This document shows positions 15,029 to 23,708 of a stretch of DNA of 64,000 nt, piece by piece. Below the pieces are notes generated by a model. That model was not told the DNA's origin. It searched no databases and was given only the letters and a program-made list of their open reading frames with translations. Source of the DNA: Dactylosporangium aurantiacum (GTDB lineage Bacteria; Actinomycetota; Actinomycetes; Mycobacteriales; Micromonosporaceae); contig NZ_JNYJ01000008.1 of the NCBI RefSeq assembly GCF_000716715.1, forward strand, positions 62,001 through 126,000, given 5' to 3'. Position 1 is the stretch's first letter. Each line of letters opens with the position of its first letter. A program made the translations under genes and the position numbers.

Positions 15029-16015
15029 ATGCGCAATGTCCAACGCCGCACGATCGACGCGCCCATGGACCGGCTGGGCGCTCTGCTGGACCGGGTCGCC
15101 GGCCCCGACGACCCGCTGTGGCCGGCGCCGGCGTGGCCGCCGATGCGGTTCGACCGGCCGCTGGGCCCCGGCGCCACCGGCGGCCACGGCATGATCCGGT
15201 ACACCGTCGTCGAGCACGTGCCCGGCCGCCTGCTGCGCTGCCGGTTCGACCCCACGATCGGCGTGGTGGGCGAGCACGAGCTGCGCCTCGAGCCGGCCGG
15301 TCAGGGCACCGCACTGGTGCACGTCATCGACGGGCGGCTCACCGGTGGGATGCGGTGGTGGTGGCCGCTGGCCGTACGGTGGCTGCACGAGGCCCTCCTG
15401 CAGGACCTCCTGGACAACGCCGAGCGGGCCGCGACCGGCACCGTGCGCCGCCCGGCCCGGTGGTCATGGTGGGTCCGCCTGATGCGCCGCGCGGTCGCCG
15501 GTCGCGCACGTCGAGCAGCCACCGGCGAGCGCCGAGGCCAACCGCGCGCGGGGCGGCCGCGGCGGGTGCCGCTGCCGCACGGGGCCCGGCTCGCCGCCGG
15601 CACCCTGGACCGGGTCGACCTGATGGACGCGTGGCAGGGCCCCCGACCGCCGGGCGCGAGCACCGACCCGGCCGCGTGGCGGGCCGCGATGTTCGGCCGG
15701 CCGCCGCGCTGGGTCGGTGCGCTGATGCGGCTGCGCAACCACATCCCCGGTCTCGAGCCGCTGCACCCGAAGGAGGTGTTCACCCCGCTGGACGCCCGCG
15801 ACGACGAGGTGCTGTTCGGCGCCGACACCCGCCACTTCGACCTGCGGGTCTCGCTGTTCGTCGACGCGCGGTCGGTGGTCTGCTCGACCCTGGCCCGTCC
15901 CCGGACCCGCCGCGGCCGCGCCTATCTCGCCGTGGTCGGGCGGGTCCATCCTCTGGTCGTCAGGACGATGCTGGGCCGCGCCCTGCGCAGCGCCCCGCCC
16001 GCCACCGCGACCTGA
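15029..16015 (+). CDS. SRPBCC-like domain fused to DUF2867 domain
   Basis: 328 residues from ATG 15029, preceded by GGAGG at 5 nt spacing; an in-frame ATG 15017 exists but would sit inside the operator. Residues 1-about 140 resemble an SRPBCC/START fold (RRTIDAPMDRLGALLD, YTVVEHVPGRLLRCRFD, ELRLEPAGQGTALVHVIDG), a hydrophobic-ligand pocket. Residues about 180-328 match DUF2867 (DLMDAWQGPRP, MRLRNHIPGL, FDLRVSLFVD, HPLVVRTMLGRAL). The two domains usually occur as separate proteins. Probably regulated by the divergent TetR. Function unknown; a lipid-like ligand is a guess from the fold. Confidence 0.82.
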   Translation: MRNVQRRTIDAPMDRLGALLDRVAGPDDPLWPAPAWPPMRFDRPLGPGATGGHGMIRYTVVEHVPGRLLRCRFDPTIGVVGEHELRLEPAGQGTALVHVIDGRLTGGMRWWWPLAVRWLHEALLQDLLDNAERAATGTVRRPARWSWWVRLMRRAVAGRARRAATGERRGQPRAGRPRRVPLPHGARLAAGTLDRVDLMDAWQGPRPPGASTDPAAWRAAMFGRPPRWVGALMRLRNHIPGLEPLHPKEVFTPLDARDDEVLFGADTRHFDLRVSLFVDARSVVCSTLARPRTRRGRAYLAVVGRVHPLVVRTMLGRALRSAPPATAT

Positions 16016-16105
16016 GCACGCGCCGCCCGGTCAACCGGGCCGCCGCGACCGGCGGAAGCCCTCCACCGGCCCGGCGCCACCAGGAAAGGCCCGCCCGGCG
16101 GGGCG

Positions 16106-16486
16106 TCAGCCGGCCGGGGTCTGCGCCATGACGGCGAGCAGCCCGCCGTCCGGGTCGGTGAAGAACGCCATCCACTCCTCCACGCCGTCCGCGTGCCTGA
16201 AGATCATGTGCGGTGCGCCCTCGAAGGTGACGCCGCGTGCGGTCAGCCGCTCGTGGGCGGCGTGGATGTCCGGCACCCGGAAGTAGATGATCGACTGTTC
16301 GCCGGGGGCGGCGCCGTCCTCGCGGCGGCTCAGGAACAGCCGGGTGCCGCCGCAGTCGAAGAACGCCAGATCCCCGTACGTGTACAGGTGTGGCAGGCCG
16401 AGGACGCCGCCATACCAGTCGACGGCACGGCCGATGTCGCTGACGTGGCGGGCGACCTGCCCGATCCCGCCGAGCCGGAACTCCAC
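16106..16486 (-). CDS. VOC family (glyoxalase/bleomycin-resistance-like) protein
   Basis: 126 residues from GTG 16486. Two beta-alpha-beta-beta-beta modules: IGQVARHVSDIGRAVDWYGGVLGLP and YFRVPDIHAAHERLTARGV, ending FFTDPDGGLLAVM, the usual DPDGN-like close. Candidate metal ligands are His14, a Glu in the second half and Glu/His in the GVEEWM strand. Soluble metal-dependent lyase/dioxygenase fold; the substrate is unknown. It stands alone and converges on the plus-strand neighbour. Confidence 0.88.
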   Translation of the reverse strand: MEFRLGGIGQVARHVSDIGRAVDWYGGVLGLPHLYTYGDLAFFDCGGTRLFLSRREDGAAPGEQSIIYFRVPDIHAAHERLTARGVTFEGAPHMIFRHADGVEEWMAFFTDPDGGLLAVMAQTPAG

Positions 16487-16525
16487 TGTGACCTCCCGAC
16501 GGTCGACGCCCCACGATACGCCCGC

Positions 16526-18931
16526 TCACTCCCGGATCGCCGACAGCCGCGCCGCGGGCGTGCGCAAGGCCAGCGCCGCCGGCACGACGCTCGCCACGAA
16601 CGTGATCGCCACGCACACCCCGGCGACCACCAGGATCGGCGTCCAGGGCACCACGGTGCGCGGGTCGGCGACCATCGGCGCCAGGCCGGCCCGCAGCCCG
16701 GCCAGCATCCCCGCGGTGATCACCCCGGCCAGCAGCACCCCGGTCGCGCCGACGAGCAGCGCCTCGACGCCGATCATGGCGAGGACCTGCCGTGGCGTGC
16801 CGCCGCCGAGGCGCAGCACCGCGAGGTCCCGGCCGCGGCCGCCGATCGCCATGACGAGCGTGTTGGCGATGGCGATCGCCGTGTACACCAGCGCCATGCC
16901 GAGCACCGCGACCAGCGCCAGGTGGTTGAGCCGGCGCTGCTCGGCGTTGCGCTCGCGGAAGTAGTCGGCGGCGGTGACGGTCCGCGCGCCGTCGACGGGT
17001 GCCCCGGTGAGGTACACCGCGTCGGCGCCGGTCAGCGGCGCGTGCGCGGCGCGCAGCGCCCACGGCAGCAGGACCGTCTGGTCCAGGTCGATCGACGGGG
17101 CGAGGACCGCCACGACCCGCAGCCGGACCGGGGTCGCGTCGTCCAGCCACAGCCGCGCCTCCCCGCCGGTGCGCCACCCCTCGGCGCGGGCCAGCACTCC
17201 GCCGACCACGACGGTGTCGGTGCCGGCCAGGTCGGCGACGGAGCCGGAGCGCACCGGCAGCCGCAGCACCCGTTCGAGGCCGGTGCCGGCGTACAGGGCG
17301 TCGAACTGCTCCGGCGCGCCGTCGTGGCGCACGTACACCACGGACTGCGCGGTCGGCACGCCGGTGCCGGGGTCGGCGATGCCGGCGGAGCTGACCGGCA
17401 GGGCGAGCGTGGGGGCGGCGACCCGGGTGGCGGCGGCGCGCTCCTCGGCGTCCCACAGCGTCGCGGTCGTCGCGAACGTCGACGCGGCGATCCCGGCGGT
17501 GACGAGGATCGGCGCGACGGTCGAGGCGGTGCGCCGCACCGCGGTGCGGGCGTTGTCGCGGGCGAGGGCGCCGGCCACGCCCGGCAGCAGGAGCCGCCCG
17601 ACGAGCCAGGCCAGGCGCGGCGCCAGTACGGGCGCGAGCAGCGCGACGCCGGTGATGGCCAGCTGCGCCTCGAGCATGATCAGCCCGATGGCCTCGGGGC
17701 CGAGGCCGGGCACCAGGGCGACGAGCGCGCCCGCGCCGCCGAGGAACAGCAGCCCGAAGACCCAGCGCCCGGCCGTCATGACCCGCCGGTCGACGGACGC
17801 CTCGCGCAGCGCCTCGATCGGCCGGACCCGGCCGGCCCGGCGGGCGGCGACGGCGGCGCCGGTGAGCGCGACGAGCAGGCTGACCCCGAACGCGGCGAGC
17901 AGCGGCCACAGGATGAACCGCGCGGTGAACCCGGCGGGCGCGAACCCGGACCCGGCCAGCCACGCGGCGAACGGCGGCGCGACCACGGTGCCCGCCGCGC
18001 AGCCGGCGGCACCGGCGACGACGCCGACGATGAGGGACTCGCCGAGCACGAGGCGGCGCACCTGCCGCGGGGTGGCGCCGGCGGCCCGCAGCAGGGCGAG
18101 TTCGCGGCGGCGCTGCGCGACGGCGAACGCGAACGTCCCGGCGACCACGAACACCGACACGAACAGGGCGACCCCGGCGGTGGTGCCCAGCAGCGCCGCG
18201 GCGACGACGAGCAGCTCGCCGTCCGGGTCCGGTTCGGCGCCGGCCCGGCGGTCACCGGTGAGGACCGCGGCGTCGGGGCCGGTCACGGCGCGGACCTGCC
18301 CGGCGGTGACGCCGCTGACCGCGATCGCGTCGACGCGCCCGCCGGCGAGCCGGGCCGCGGCCCCGTCGGTGAGGTACACGGCGGGCGGACCGGTGACGAC
18401 ACCCGCGACGGTCCACGTCCGGCGGCCCAGCGGGGTCCACGCCTCGACCCGGTCGCCCTGGCGGTGCCCGGTGGGTGCGGTGAGCACGACCTCGTCGTCG
18501 CCGCGCGGTGGGTCTCCGCCGACGAAGGTGTACGGGTGCAGCCCCGCGCTCGACCACGGGTGCGCCCGCACCGCGGCCCCGTCGGCGCCGATGAGGTCGA
18601 CGGGCACCGCGTGGTCCACCACGACCGTGGCGCCGGGCAGCGCCGCGAGCCGGGCCGCGGTGTCCGGGGGCAGCTGCCCCGGGCGGCGGGTGCGCAGGGT
18701 CTCGGTGTACCGCTCGCCGTCGCCCTCGTCGACGGTGACGCTGACCGTCTGGTGGCCGGTGACGACGACGGGGCTGTGCACGTACCAGACGGGCGGACGG
18801 CTGCCGGCGACGGTCGAGGCGATCGTCAGGCCGGTCGTGGCGAGCAGGCACGCGCCCAGCCCGAGGGCGACGAACACGCCGATGAAGGACGCCCACCGGG
18901 CGCGCAGCGTCTGCCGGGCGATGCTCAGCAC
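16526..18931 (-). CDS. ABC transporter permease, FtsX/MacB type
   Basis: 801 residues from GTG 18931, overlapping the ATPase stop by 7 nt. N-terminal TM (about 14-35), large extracytoplasmic domain (about 40-235), FtsX core with three TMs (about 237-380, including ELALLRAAGATPRQVRRLV), central TMs, a second extracytoplasmic domain, and a C-terminal FtsX core (RDLAVLRLGGGTPRQVLAM), i.e. the duplicated layout of actinobacterial macrolide/lantibiotic exporters. Works with the ATPase gene before it. Such systems use mechanotransmission to pump or detach amphiphilic compounds from the outer face of the membrane. Confidence 0.92.
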   Translation of the reverse strand: MLSIARQTLRARWASFIGVFVALGLGACLLATTGLTIASTVAGSRPPVWYVHSPVVVTGHQTVSVTVDEGDGERYTETLRTRRPGQLPPDTAARLAALPGATVVVDHAVPVDLIGADGAAVRAHPWSSAGLHPYTFVGGDPPRGDDEVVLTAPTGHRQGDRVEAWTPLGRRTWTVAGVVTGPPAVYLTDGAAARLAGGRVDAIAVSGVTAGQVRAVTGPDAAVLTGDRRAGAEPDPDGELLVVAAALLGTTAGVALFVSVFVVAGTFAFAVAQRRRELALLRAAGATPRQVRRLVLGESLIVGVVAGAAGCAAGTVVAPPFAAWLAGSGFAPAGFTARFILWPLLAAFGVSLLVALTGAAVAARRAGRVRPIEALREASVDRRVMTAGRWVFGLLFLGGAGALVALVPGLGPEAIGLIMLEAQLAITGVALLAPVLAPRLAWLVGRLLLPGVAGALARDNARTAVRRTASTVAPILVTAGIAASTFATTATLWDAEERAAATRVAAPTLALPVSSAGIADPGTGVPTAQSVVYVRHDGAPEQFDALYAGTGLERVLRLPVRSGSVADLAGTDTVVVGGVLARAEGWRTGGEARLWLDDATPVRLRVVAVLAPSIDLDQTVLLPWALRAAHAPLTGADAVYLTGAPVDGARTVTAADYFRERNAEQRRLNHLALVAVLGMALVYTAIAIANTLVMAIGGRGRDLAVLRLGGGTPRQVLAMIGVEALLVGATGVLLAGVITAGMLAGLRAGLAPMVADPRTVVPWTPILVVAGVCVAITFVASVVPAALALRTPAARLSAIRE

Positions 18932-19665
18932 GGCACCGTCTCCAGTTCGGTCATGCGGGCCGCGACGGCCTGCGCGGTCGGGTGGTGCAGCTCGCCGGCG
19001 ACGCGGCCGTCGGCGAGGAACACGACCCGGTCGGCGTACGAGGCCGCGAGGGGGTCGTGGGTGACCATGACGACGGTCTGCCGGCCGGCACCGTCCACCA
19101 TGGACCGCAGCAGCCGCAGCACCTCCCGCCCGGTCGCGGAGTCCAGCGCGCCGGTCGGCTCGTCGGCGAACAGCACCGCCGGGCGGGTGACGAGCGCCCG
19201 GGCGATCGCGACCCGCTGCTGCTGCCCGCCGGACAGCTCCGCGGGCCGGTGCCGGCCCCGGTCGCCGAGCCCGACCGCGTCGAGGACGGCACGGATCTCC
19301 TGGCGCGACGGGCGCCGGCCCGCCAGGCGCAGCGGCAGGGCCACGTTCTGCTCCGCGGTCAGCGACGACAGCAGGTTGAACGACTGGAACACGAACCCGA
19401 TCCGGTCCCGGCGCAGCAGCGTCAGCCCGGTCTCCGACAGCGTCGACAGGTCGGTGCCGGCGACGGTGACGGTGCCGCCGGTGGGCCGGTCCAGGCCGGC
19501 CGCGCACTGCAGCAGCGTGCTCTTGCCGGAGCCGGACGGCCCCATCACCGCGGTGAACGTGCCCGCCGCGAACCCGAGGGTGACCTCGTGCAGCGCGGTC
19601 ACGGCCCCGTCGCCGGCGCCGAAGCGCCGGTGCACCCGGTCGAGCGTGACGACATCGGTTTCCAT
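18925..19665 (-). CDS. ABC transporter ATP-binding protein (LolD/MacB type)
   Basis: 246 residues from ATG 19665. Walker A GPSGSGKST, Q-loop FVFQSFNLLSSLT, signature LSGGQQQRVAIARAL, Walker B VLFADEPTGALDS, switch VMVTHDP. This is the canonical MacB/LolD/FtsE subgroup, matched to the FtsX-type permease whose start lies inside its last codons. First gene of a two-gene operon; divergent from the condensation-domain gene. Confidence 0.95.
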   Translation of the reverse strand: METDVVTLDRVHRRFGAGDGAVTALHEVTLGFAAGTFTAVMGPSGSGKSTLLQCAAGLDRPTGGTVTVAGTDLSTLSETGLTLLRRDRIGFVFQSFNLLSSLTAEQNVALPLRLAGRRPSRQEIRAVLDAVGLGDRGRHRPAELSGGQQQRVAIARALVTRPAVLFADEPTGALDSATGREVLRLLRSMVDGAGRQTVVMVTHDPLAASYADRVVFLADGRVAGELHHPTAQAVAARMTELETVPC

Positions 19666-19806
19666 ACCGTCGATTGGACCGGCCGGGACCCTCCGGGCAC
19701 ACGCCCGCACACTGGACCATGCGCGGTAGTGCTGACCCCACCATCCGCCGGCACACAGATCCACCAGCATGATCGGCTACGATCAGCGCCGCTGGAGGAG
19801 GGCGCT

Positions 19807-21135
19807 GTGGTCGATCGGGTGGTGGTCGGGTTCGCCGGCGGGGGCGCCGGCGAAGGTGACCTGTCTTGGGGGCAGCAGGACATCTGGCAGGCCATGGTGC
19901 GCCAGAAGTCGTGGCTGCCCAACGGCGCCTGGGGCCCGCTCGAGCCGGGCACGACCGTCGATGACGTCGCCGAGCAGCTGCGGTACATGATGAGCCGCTA
20001 CCCGACGGCCCGCACCCGGCTGCGGTTCGACGCCGACGGGCGCCCGAGCCAGGTCGTGGCGGGCTCCGGCGAGATCACCCTGGAGATCGTCGACGCGGGT
20101 GGGGACGATCCGGCGGCCGTCGCGGAGGCGGTCCGGCTGCGGCTGCAGGACACCGCGTACGACTTCACCGAGGACTGGCCGATCCGGATGGCCGCGGTGC
20201 GCTCCGGCGGCGCGCTCACCCACCTGGTCGTCGTCATGTGCCACCTCGTCGCGGACGGCTTCGGCACCCAGGTGCTCCTGGAGGACCTGGCGACCCGGGT
20301 CACCACCCCGATCCCCGAGCTGCAGCCCCTCGAACAGGCGCGCTGGCAGGCGTCGCCGGCCGGGCAGCGGCAGAACACGCTCGCGCTGCGGCACTGGGAC
20401 GGCATCCTGCGCGCCATGCCGGCGCGGCGCTTCCCCGACACGGTCGACAAGCCCGAGCCGCGGCACTGGCGGGGCGAGTTCCAGTCGTTCGCGCTCGGTC
20501 CGGCCCTGCGGGCGGTGACCGAGCAGACCGGCGTGCCGCCGGCGCCGGCGCTGCTGGCGGTGTTCGCCGTGGCGCTGGCCCGGGTCACCGGGATCAACCC
20601 GGTGGTGCTGCGCCCGATGGTCAACAACCGGTTCCGCCCCGGGCTGGACCGCGTCGTGTGCATGCTCGCCCAGTACGGCCTGTGCCAGCTCGACGTCGCC
20701 GGCGCCTCGTTCGCCGAGGTGCTGGACCGGGCCCGGCGCGGGGCGATGACCACGTACAAGCACGCGTACTACCACCCGGTGGAGCTCGACGAACTGGTCC
20801 GCCGGGTCGTGCGGGAACGCGGCGCGGACCTCGAGCTGCCCTGCTACTTCAACGACCGCCGCGCCGACACCGGCAAGGCGTCCGGCGAGCCGGCGCCGTC
20901 GCCGCAGGAGCTGCGCGCCGCGGCGGCGCGCGGCACGTTCCGGTGGACGACGCGGCAGGACGTGCCGTTCGAGCCGCTGATCGTGCACATCGACGACGTC
21001 CCGGGCGCGGTGCAGGCGATCATCTTCATGGACACCCACGTGGTGTCCCCGGCCGACGGCGAGGCCCTGCTGCGCGGCATGGAGGCCGCCGCGGTCGAGG
21101 CCGCGCTGGACCCGAGCGCACCGACCGGAGTCTGA
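19807..21135 (+). CDS. Stand-alone condensation-domain protein
   Basis: 442 residues from GTG 19807, with GGAGGAG 6 nt upstream. The fold signatures of nonribosomal-peptide condensation domains are recognisable: C1-like LSWGQQDIWQ (about 19-28) and the active-site motif as MCHLVADGFG, in which the first His of HHxxxDG is Cys while the second His, Asp and Gly remain. Later segments (LLAVFAVALARVTG, RPMVNNRFRPGL) match the C-terminal lobe. No adenylation or carrier domain lies nearby, so it is not part of a local NRPS line. It may be a free-standing acyl/aminoacyltransferase acting on a carrier protein encoded elsewhere. Confidence 0.82.
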   Translation: MVDRVVVGFAGGGAGEGDLSWGQQDIWQAMVRQKSWLPNGAWGPLEPGTTVDDVAEQLRYMMSRYPTARTRLRFDADGRPSQVVAGSGEITLEIVDAGGDDPAAVAEAVRLRLQDTAYDFTEDWPIRMAAVRSGGALTHLVVVMCHLVADGFGTQVLLEDLATRVTTPIPELQPLEQARWQASPAGQRQNTLALRHWDGILRAMPARRFPDTVDKPEPRHWRGEFQSFALGPALRAVTEQTGVPPAPALLAVFAVALARVTGINPVVLRPMVNNRFRPGLDRVVCMLAQYGLCQLDVAGASFAEVLDRARRGAMTTYKHAYYHPVELDELVRRVVRERGADLELPCYFNDRRADTGKASGEPAPSPQELRAAAARGTFRWTTRQDVPFEPLIVHIDDVPGAVQAIIFMDTHVVSPADGEALLRGMEAAAVEAALDPSAPTGV

Positions 21136-21136
21136 C

Positions 21137-21331
21137 CGGCCGCGTCAACGGCGGCGGTCGGACCGGCCTGCCCCGGCCGCGTCAACGGCGGCGGTCAGAC
21201 CCGGCCGGACCGGGACCGCGTCAGCGGCGGGCGGGCGGGGCCGCGTCCGCGGGGCGGCCGGGCCGGGCCGGGCCGGGACCGGGGTCGCGTCCGCGGGGCG
21301 ATCAGGCCGGGCCGGGCCGGGACGGGCCGCG
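21137..21331 (+). repeat. Degenerate GC-rich repeats between convergent genes
   Basis: The gap is made of diverged copies of GGCCGCGTCAACGGCGGCGG, GCGTCCGCGGGGCG and GGGCCGGGCCGGGCCGG. No gene, promoter or clear terminator is visible; the last copy runs into the stop of the minus-strand membrane protein. Confidence 0.75.
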
Positions 21332-21937
21332 TCAGCGGCGGCGGGCGTCGCGGGCCGGGCCGAGCCAGACGGCGTTGCACAGCAGCACACCGGCGAGCCC
21401 GGCGCCGGCGACGCCCGCCCAGCCGGCGGCCAGGGCGACGGGCCGGGAGAGGGCGTCCCGCGCGAGGATCCCGGCGGCGAAGCCCGCCGGGTCGATCCGC
21501 ACGGCCGCCGGGTCGCCGGGCCGCGCGTCGGCGTCGCACGGCAGCCGGCCCAGCGGCCGCCGGTCCTCGGCGAGGGCGATGTCGCAGACGGGGCCGCAGC
21601 CGCCGCCGTGCTCCGCGATCTGGACGCAGCCGGTGGCGACGACCACGCCGTCGGCGTCGCGGCCGGCGACGCCGAGGTAGGCGTCGGCGGTCCAGGCCGC
21701 CGCCCCGAACGCGATCCCGCCGAGCACCACCATGAGCACCGGCGCCCGGCGGGCCGCGGGCGGCTCGGACCACGGCTCACCGGCGCGGCCCGCGGCGAAG
21801 GCGGTCACCATGAGCACGGCGAGCGCCGGCAGGTACGCCAGCATGGTGTGGCCGGTGACGGCGAGCAGCCCGCACGCGGCCACCGCGCCGAGCCACAGGA
21901 CGTACACCAGGACGAACAGCGGCGCGCGCGACGGCAT
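21332..21937 (-). CDS. Hypothetical membrane protein
   Basis: 201 residues from ATG 21937. Predicted membrane helices at about 6-28, 32-52, 70-92 and 165-190. Between helices 3 and 4 is a domain of about 70 residues with four Cys (GCVQ, GCGPVCD, PCD) that would lie outside the cell and form disulfides. I know no family for it. It is followed by repeats and convergent to the condensation-domain gene. Confidence 0.72.
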   Translation of the reverse strand: MPSRAPLFVLVYVLWLGAVAACGLLAVTGHTMLAYLPALAVLMVTAFAAGRAGEPWSEPPAARRAPVLMVVLGGIAFGAAAWTADAYLGVAGRDADGVVVATGCVQIAEHGGGCGPVCDIALAEDRRPLGRLPCDADARPGDPAAVRIDPAGFAAGILARDALSRPVALAAGWAGVAGAGLAGVLLCNAVWLGPARDARRR

Positions 21938-22135
21938 CGGCCCACGATCGCACGGCGCCCGTCGACGCAGCAACGCCCGTCGATCCCCGGGCGGTTTCGC
22001 AGCACCGGCCGCCGCGGTCGCCCGCGTGGCGGCGGCGATCCCGCACATGTCAGAGCGTTTCGAGGTTTACCATCTGATTTGTCCGGTATGAGATCAGCTC
22101 CCGGATCGCGCAACGTGACGTATTCGGGGGTATGC

Positions 22136-22858
22136 ATGGTCGCTTCGACGCCCGGCCGGCGGGTTTTGACGGTGGCGGTGACGGCGGCCGTCCTCGCGGG
22201 CGGCTCGGCGACCGCCGCCGGCGCCAGCACCGGCCACCACCCGGTGGCGACGTGGTCGATGAACGAGGGCGCCGGTGCCCGTACCATGATCGACAGCAGC
22301 GGCAACGGGTTGCACGGCAGCATCGGCGGCGAGGTAGTCACGGACGTGGGGGTCCGTGGCGCGACCGGCTACCGGTTCACCCGCCTGCAGCCGGACCGGC
22401 CGCCGGCGCACCCGCGGCACCTGGTGACCGTCGCGGACAGCTCCGCGCTGGACCCGGGGAGCCGGGACTACGCGGTCACGCTGCGGCTGCGCACCACCTA
22501 CCAGTTCGGCAACATCATCCAGAAGGGCCAGGCGACCGCCTCGGGCGGCAACTTCAAACTGCAGATCCCCAACGGGATCGTGCAGTGCCTGTTCCGCGGC
22601 TCGAACGGCACCATCATCGTGCAGGCGTCGCGGCGCATCAACGACGGCTGGTGGCACGTCGTGCGCTGCGAGCGGACCGGATCCGGGGTGAGCCTCGCGG
22701 TCGACGGCCGCACCGTGGCCCGCCGCGGCGGCTGGACCGGCCCGATCGCCAACGGCTGGCCGCTGTCCATCGGCGGCAAGACCGACTGCGACCAGCGCGA
22801 CGTCGGCTGCGACTACTACGCCGGCGACCTCGACTGGGTGGAGATCGAGGCCCGCTGA
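22136..22858 (+). CDS. Secreted LamG/concanavalin A-like domain protein
   Basis: 240 residues from ATG 22136 (GGGGG 5 nt upstream). Signal peptide about 1-32 (VLTVAVTAAVLAGGSATAAGAS). The mature part is a LamG-like jelly roll: VATWSMNEGAGARTMIDSSGNG, LRLRTTYQFGNIIQKGQA, GSGVSLAVDGRTVARR, YYAGDLDWVEIEAR, plus two Cys pairs. Such domains bind carbohydrate; no catalytic module is attached. Extracellular, probably glycan-binding. Convergent with the GAP-family gene. Confidence 0.85.
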   Translation: MVASTPGRRVLTVAVTAAVLAGGSATAAGASTGHHPVATWSMNEGAGARTMIDSSGNGLHGSIGGEVVTDVGVRGATGYRFTRLQPDRPPAHPRHLVTVADSSALDPGSRDYAVTLRLRTTYQFGNIIQKGQATASGGNFKLQIPNGIVQCLFRGSNGTIIVQASRRINDGWWHVVRCERTGSGVSLAVDGRTVARRGGWTGPIANGWPLSIGGKTDCDQRDVGCDYYAGDLDWVEIEAR

Positions 22859-22866
22859 CCCCGCCC

Positions 22867-22885
22867 GACCGGCGGTCAGCCGGTC
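22867..22885. terminator. Short hairpin between convergent genes
   Basis: GACCGGC-GGTCA-GCCGGTC forms a perfect 7-bp stem across the 17-bp gap and the stop codon of the GAP-family gene. No U-tract; a weak bidirectional terminator candidate only. Confidence 0.4.
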
Positions 22886-23562
22886 AGGCCGGACAGCCCG
22901 TCGCCGACCAGCTTGGCCCCGAGCACCAGGCACAGCACCGACACGATCACCGCGTTGTTGCGGCTCATCCAGCCCTTGAGCCGGTCGAGCAGCCGCGCGG
23001 AGCGGGCACCCGCCGCCAGGTGCAGCGCCACCGGCGCGGCGACCGTGACCGAGGCGAGCACGGTGAAGACCGCGTACGCGACGGCCTGCCGCCCGGGCGG
23101 GCCACCGGTCCGCGCGATCGCGGTCGCCGCCGCGGCCAGCAGCAGGTTCTTGACGTTGAGCGCGGACAGCAGCACCCCGACGCCCGCGGACCGCACGGCA
23201 CCGAACTGCGCCAGCCCGCGCATCCAGCCCGGCATCGGCGGTTCGGTGTCCCGGGCCGGCCGGCCGCGGAACTGGCGCACCGCCAGGTACAGCAGCAGCG
23301 TCCCGAGCGTCAGCTGCAGCCAGCTCACCCAGGTCGGCGGGCCGGCCTCGCCGCCGTGCGCGCCCGGCCCGACGACGGCGAGGACCACGACCCCGACCGC
23401 GGCCAGGCCGGCGACCCAGCCGAGCAGGAACGCCGGGCCGTTGCGCCGCGCGCCGGGCGTGGTGAGCAGCAGGACGACCGCGATGACCGGGATCGGGCTC
23501 AGCGCGACGCCCACCGCCAGCGGCAGGACCTGCCCGATCGCGGCGCCCACCGCACCGCTCAT
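22876..23562 (-). CDS. GAP family membrane protein (LysE-like exporter fold)
   Basis: 228 residues from ATG 23562, six membrane helices (about 8-30, 40-62, 78-98, 125-150, 160-182, 205-225). Signature segments LPLAVGVALSPIPVIAVVLLL, GPAFLLGWVAGLAAVGVVVL and LSALNVKNLLLAAAA match the GAP/Sap family, named for mycobacterial glycopeptidolipid and sulfolipid addressing proteins. In Micromonosporaceae-type cells the cargo is not known. The next 146 bp upstream hold short direct repeats (CCGGTCCGCTC) and no gene. Confidence 0.88.
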   Translation of the reverse strand: MSGAVGAAIGQVLPLAVGVALSPIPVIAVVLLLTTPGARRNGPAFLLGWVAGLAAVGVVVLAVVGPGAHGGEAGPPTWVSWLQLTLGTLLLYLAVRQFRGRPARDTEPPMPGWMRGLAQFGAVRSAGVGVLLSALNVKNLLLAAAATAIARTGGPPGRQAVAYAVFTVLASVTVAAPVALHLAAGARSARLLDRLKGWMSRNNAVIVSVLCLVLGAKLVGDGLSGLTG

Positions 23563-23708
23563 CGCCGTGCCCCCGTTTCCGGCCCGCGGTCCCGGCCGCT
23601 GTCCGGTCCGCTCGCGGTCCGCTTTGTTGCCGGTCCGCTCCCGGGTCGCGGACCCCGGGCGATCGTGTCCGACGCGGGCGTGCCGCGCCCCACCCGCGCG
23701 GGGGGAGA

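Noticed and set aside
16193..19729. Open frame of more than 1,100 codons antisense to the ABC permease/ATPase
   Set aside because: High GC removes stop codons from the opposite strand. The translation is low-complexity Arg/Gly/Ala/Asp without any motif, whereas the minus strand shows complete FtsX and Walker motifs.
19807..21135. Condensation domain as part of a local NRPS cluster
   Set aside because: No adenylation, carrier, thioesterase or phosphopantetheinyl transferase genes in the surrounding 20 kb.
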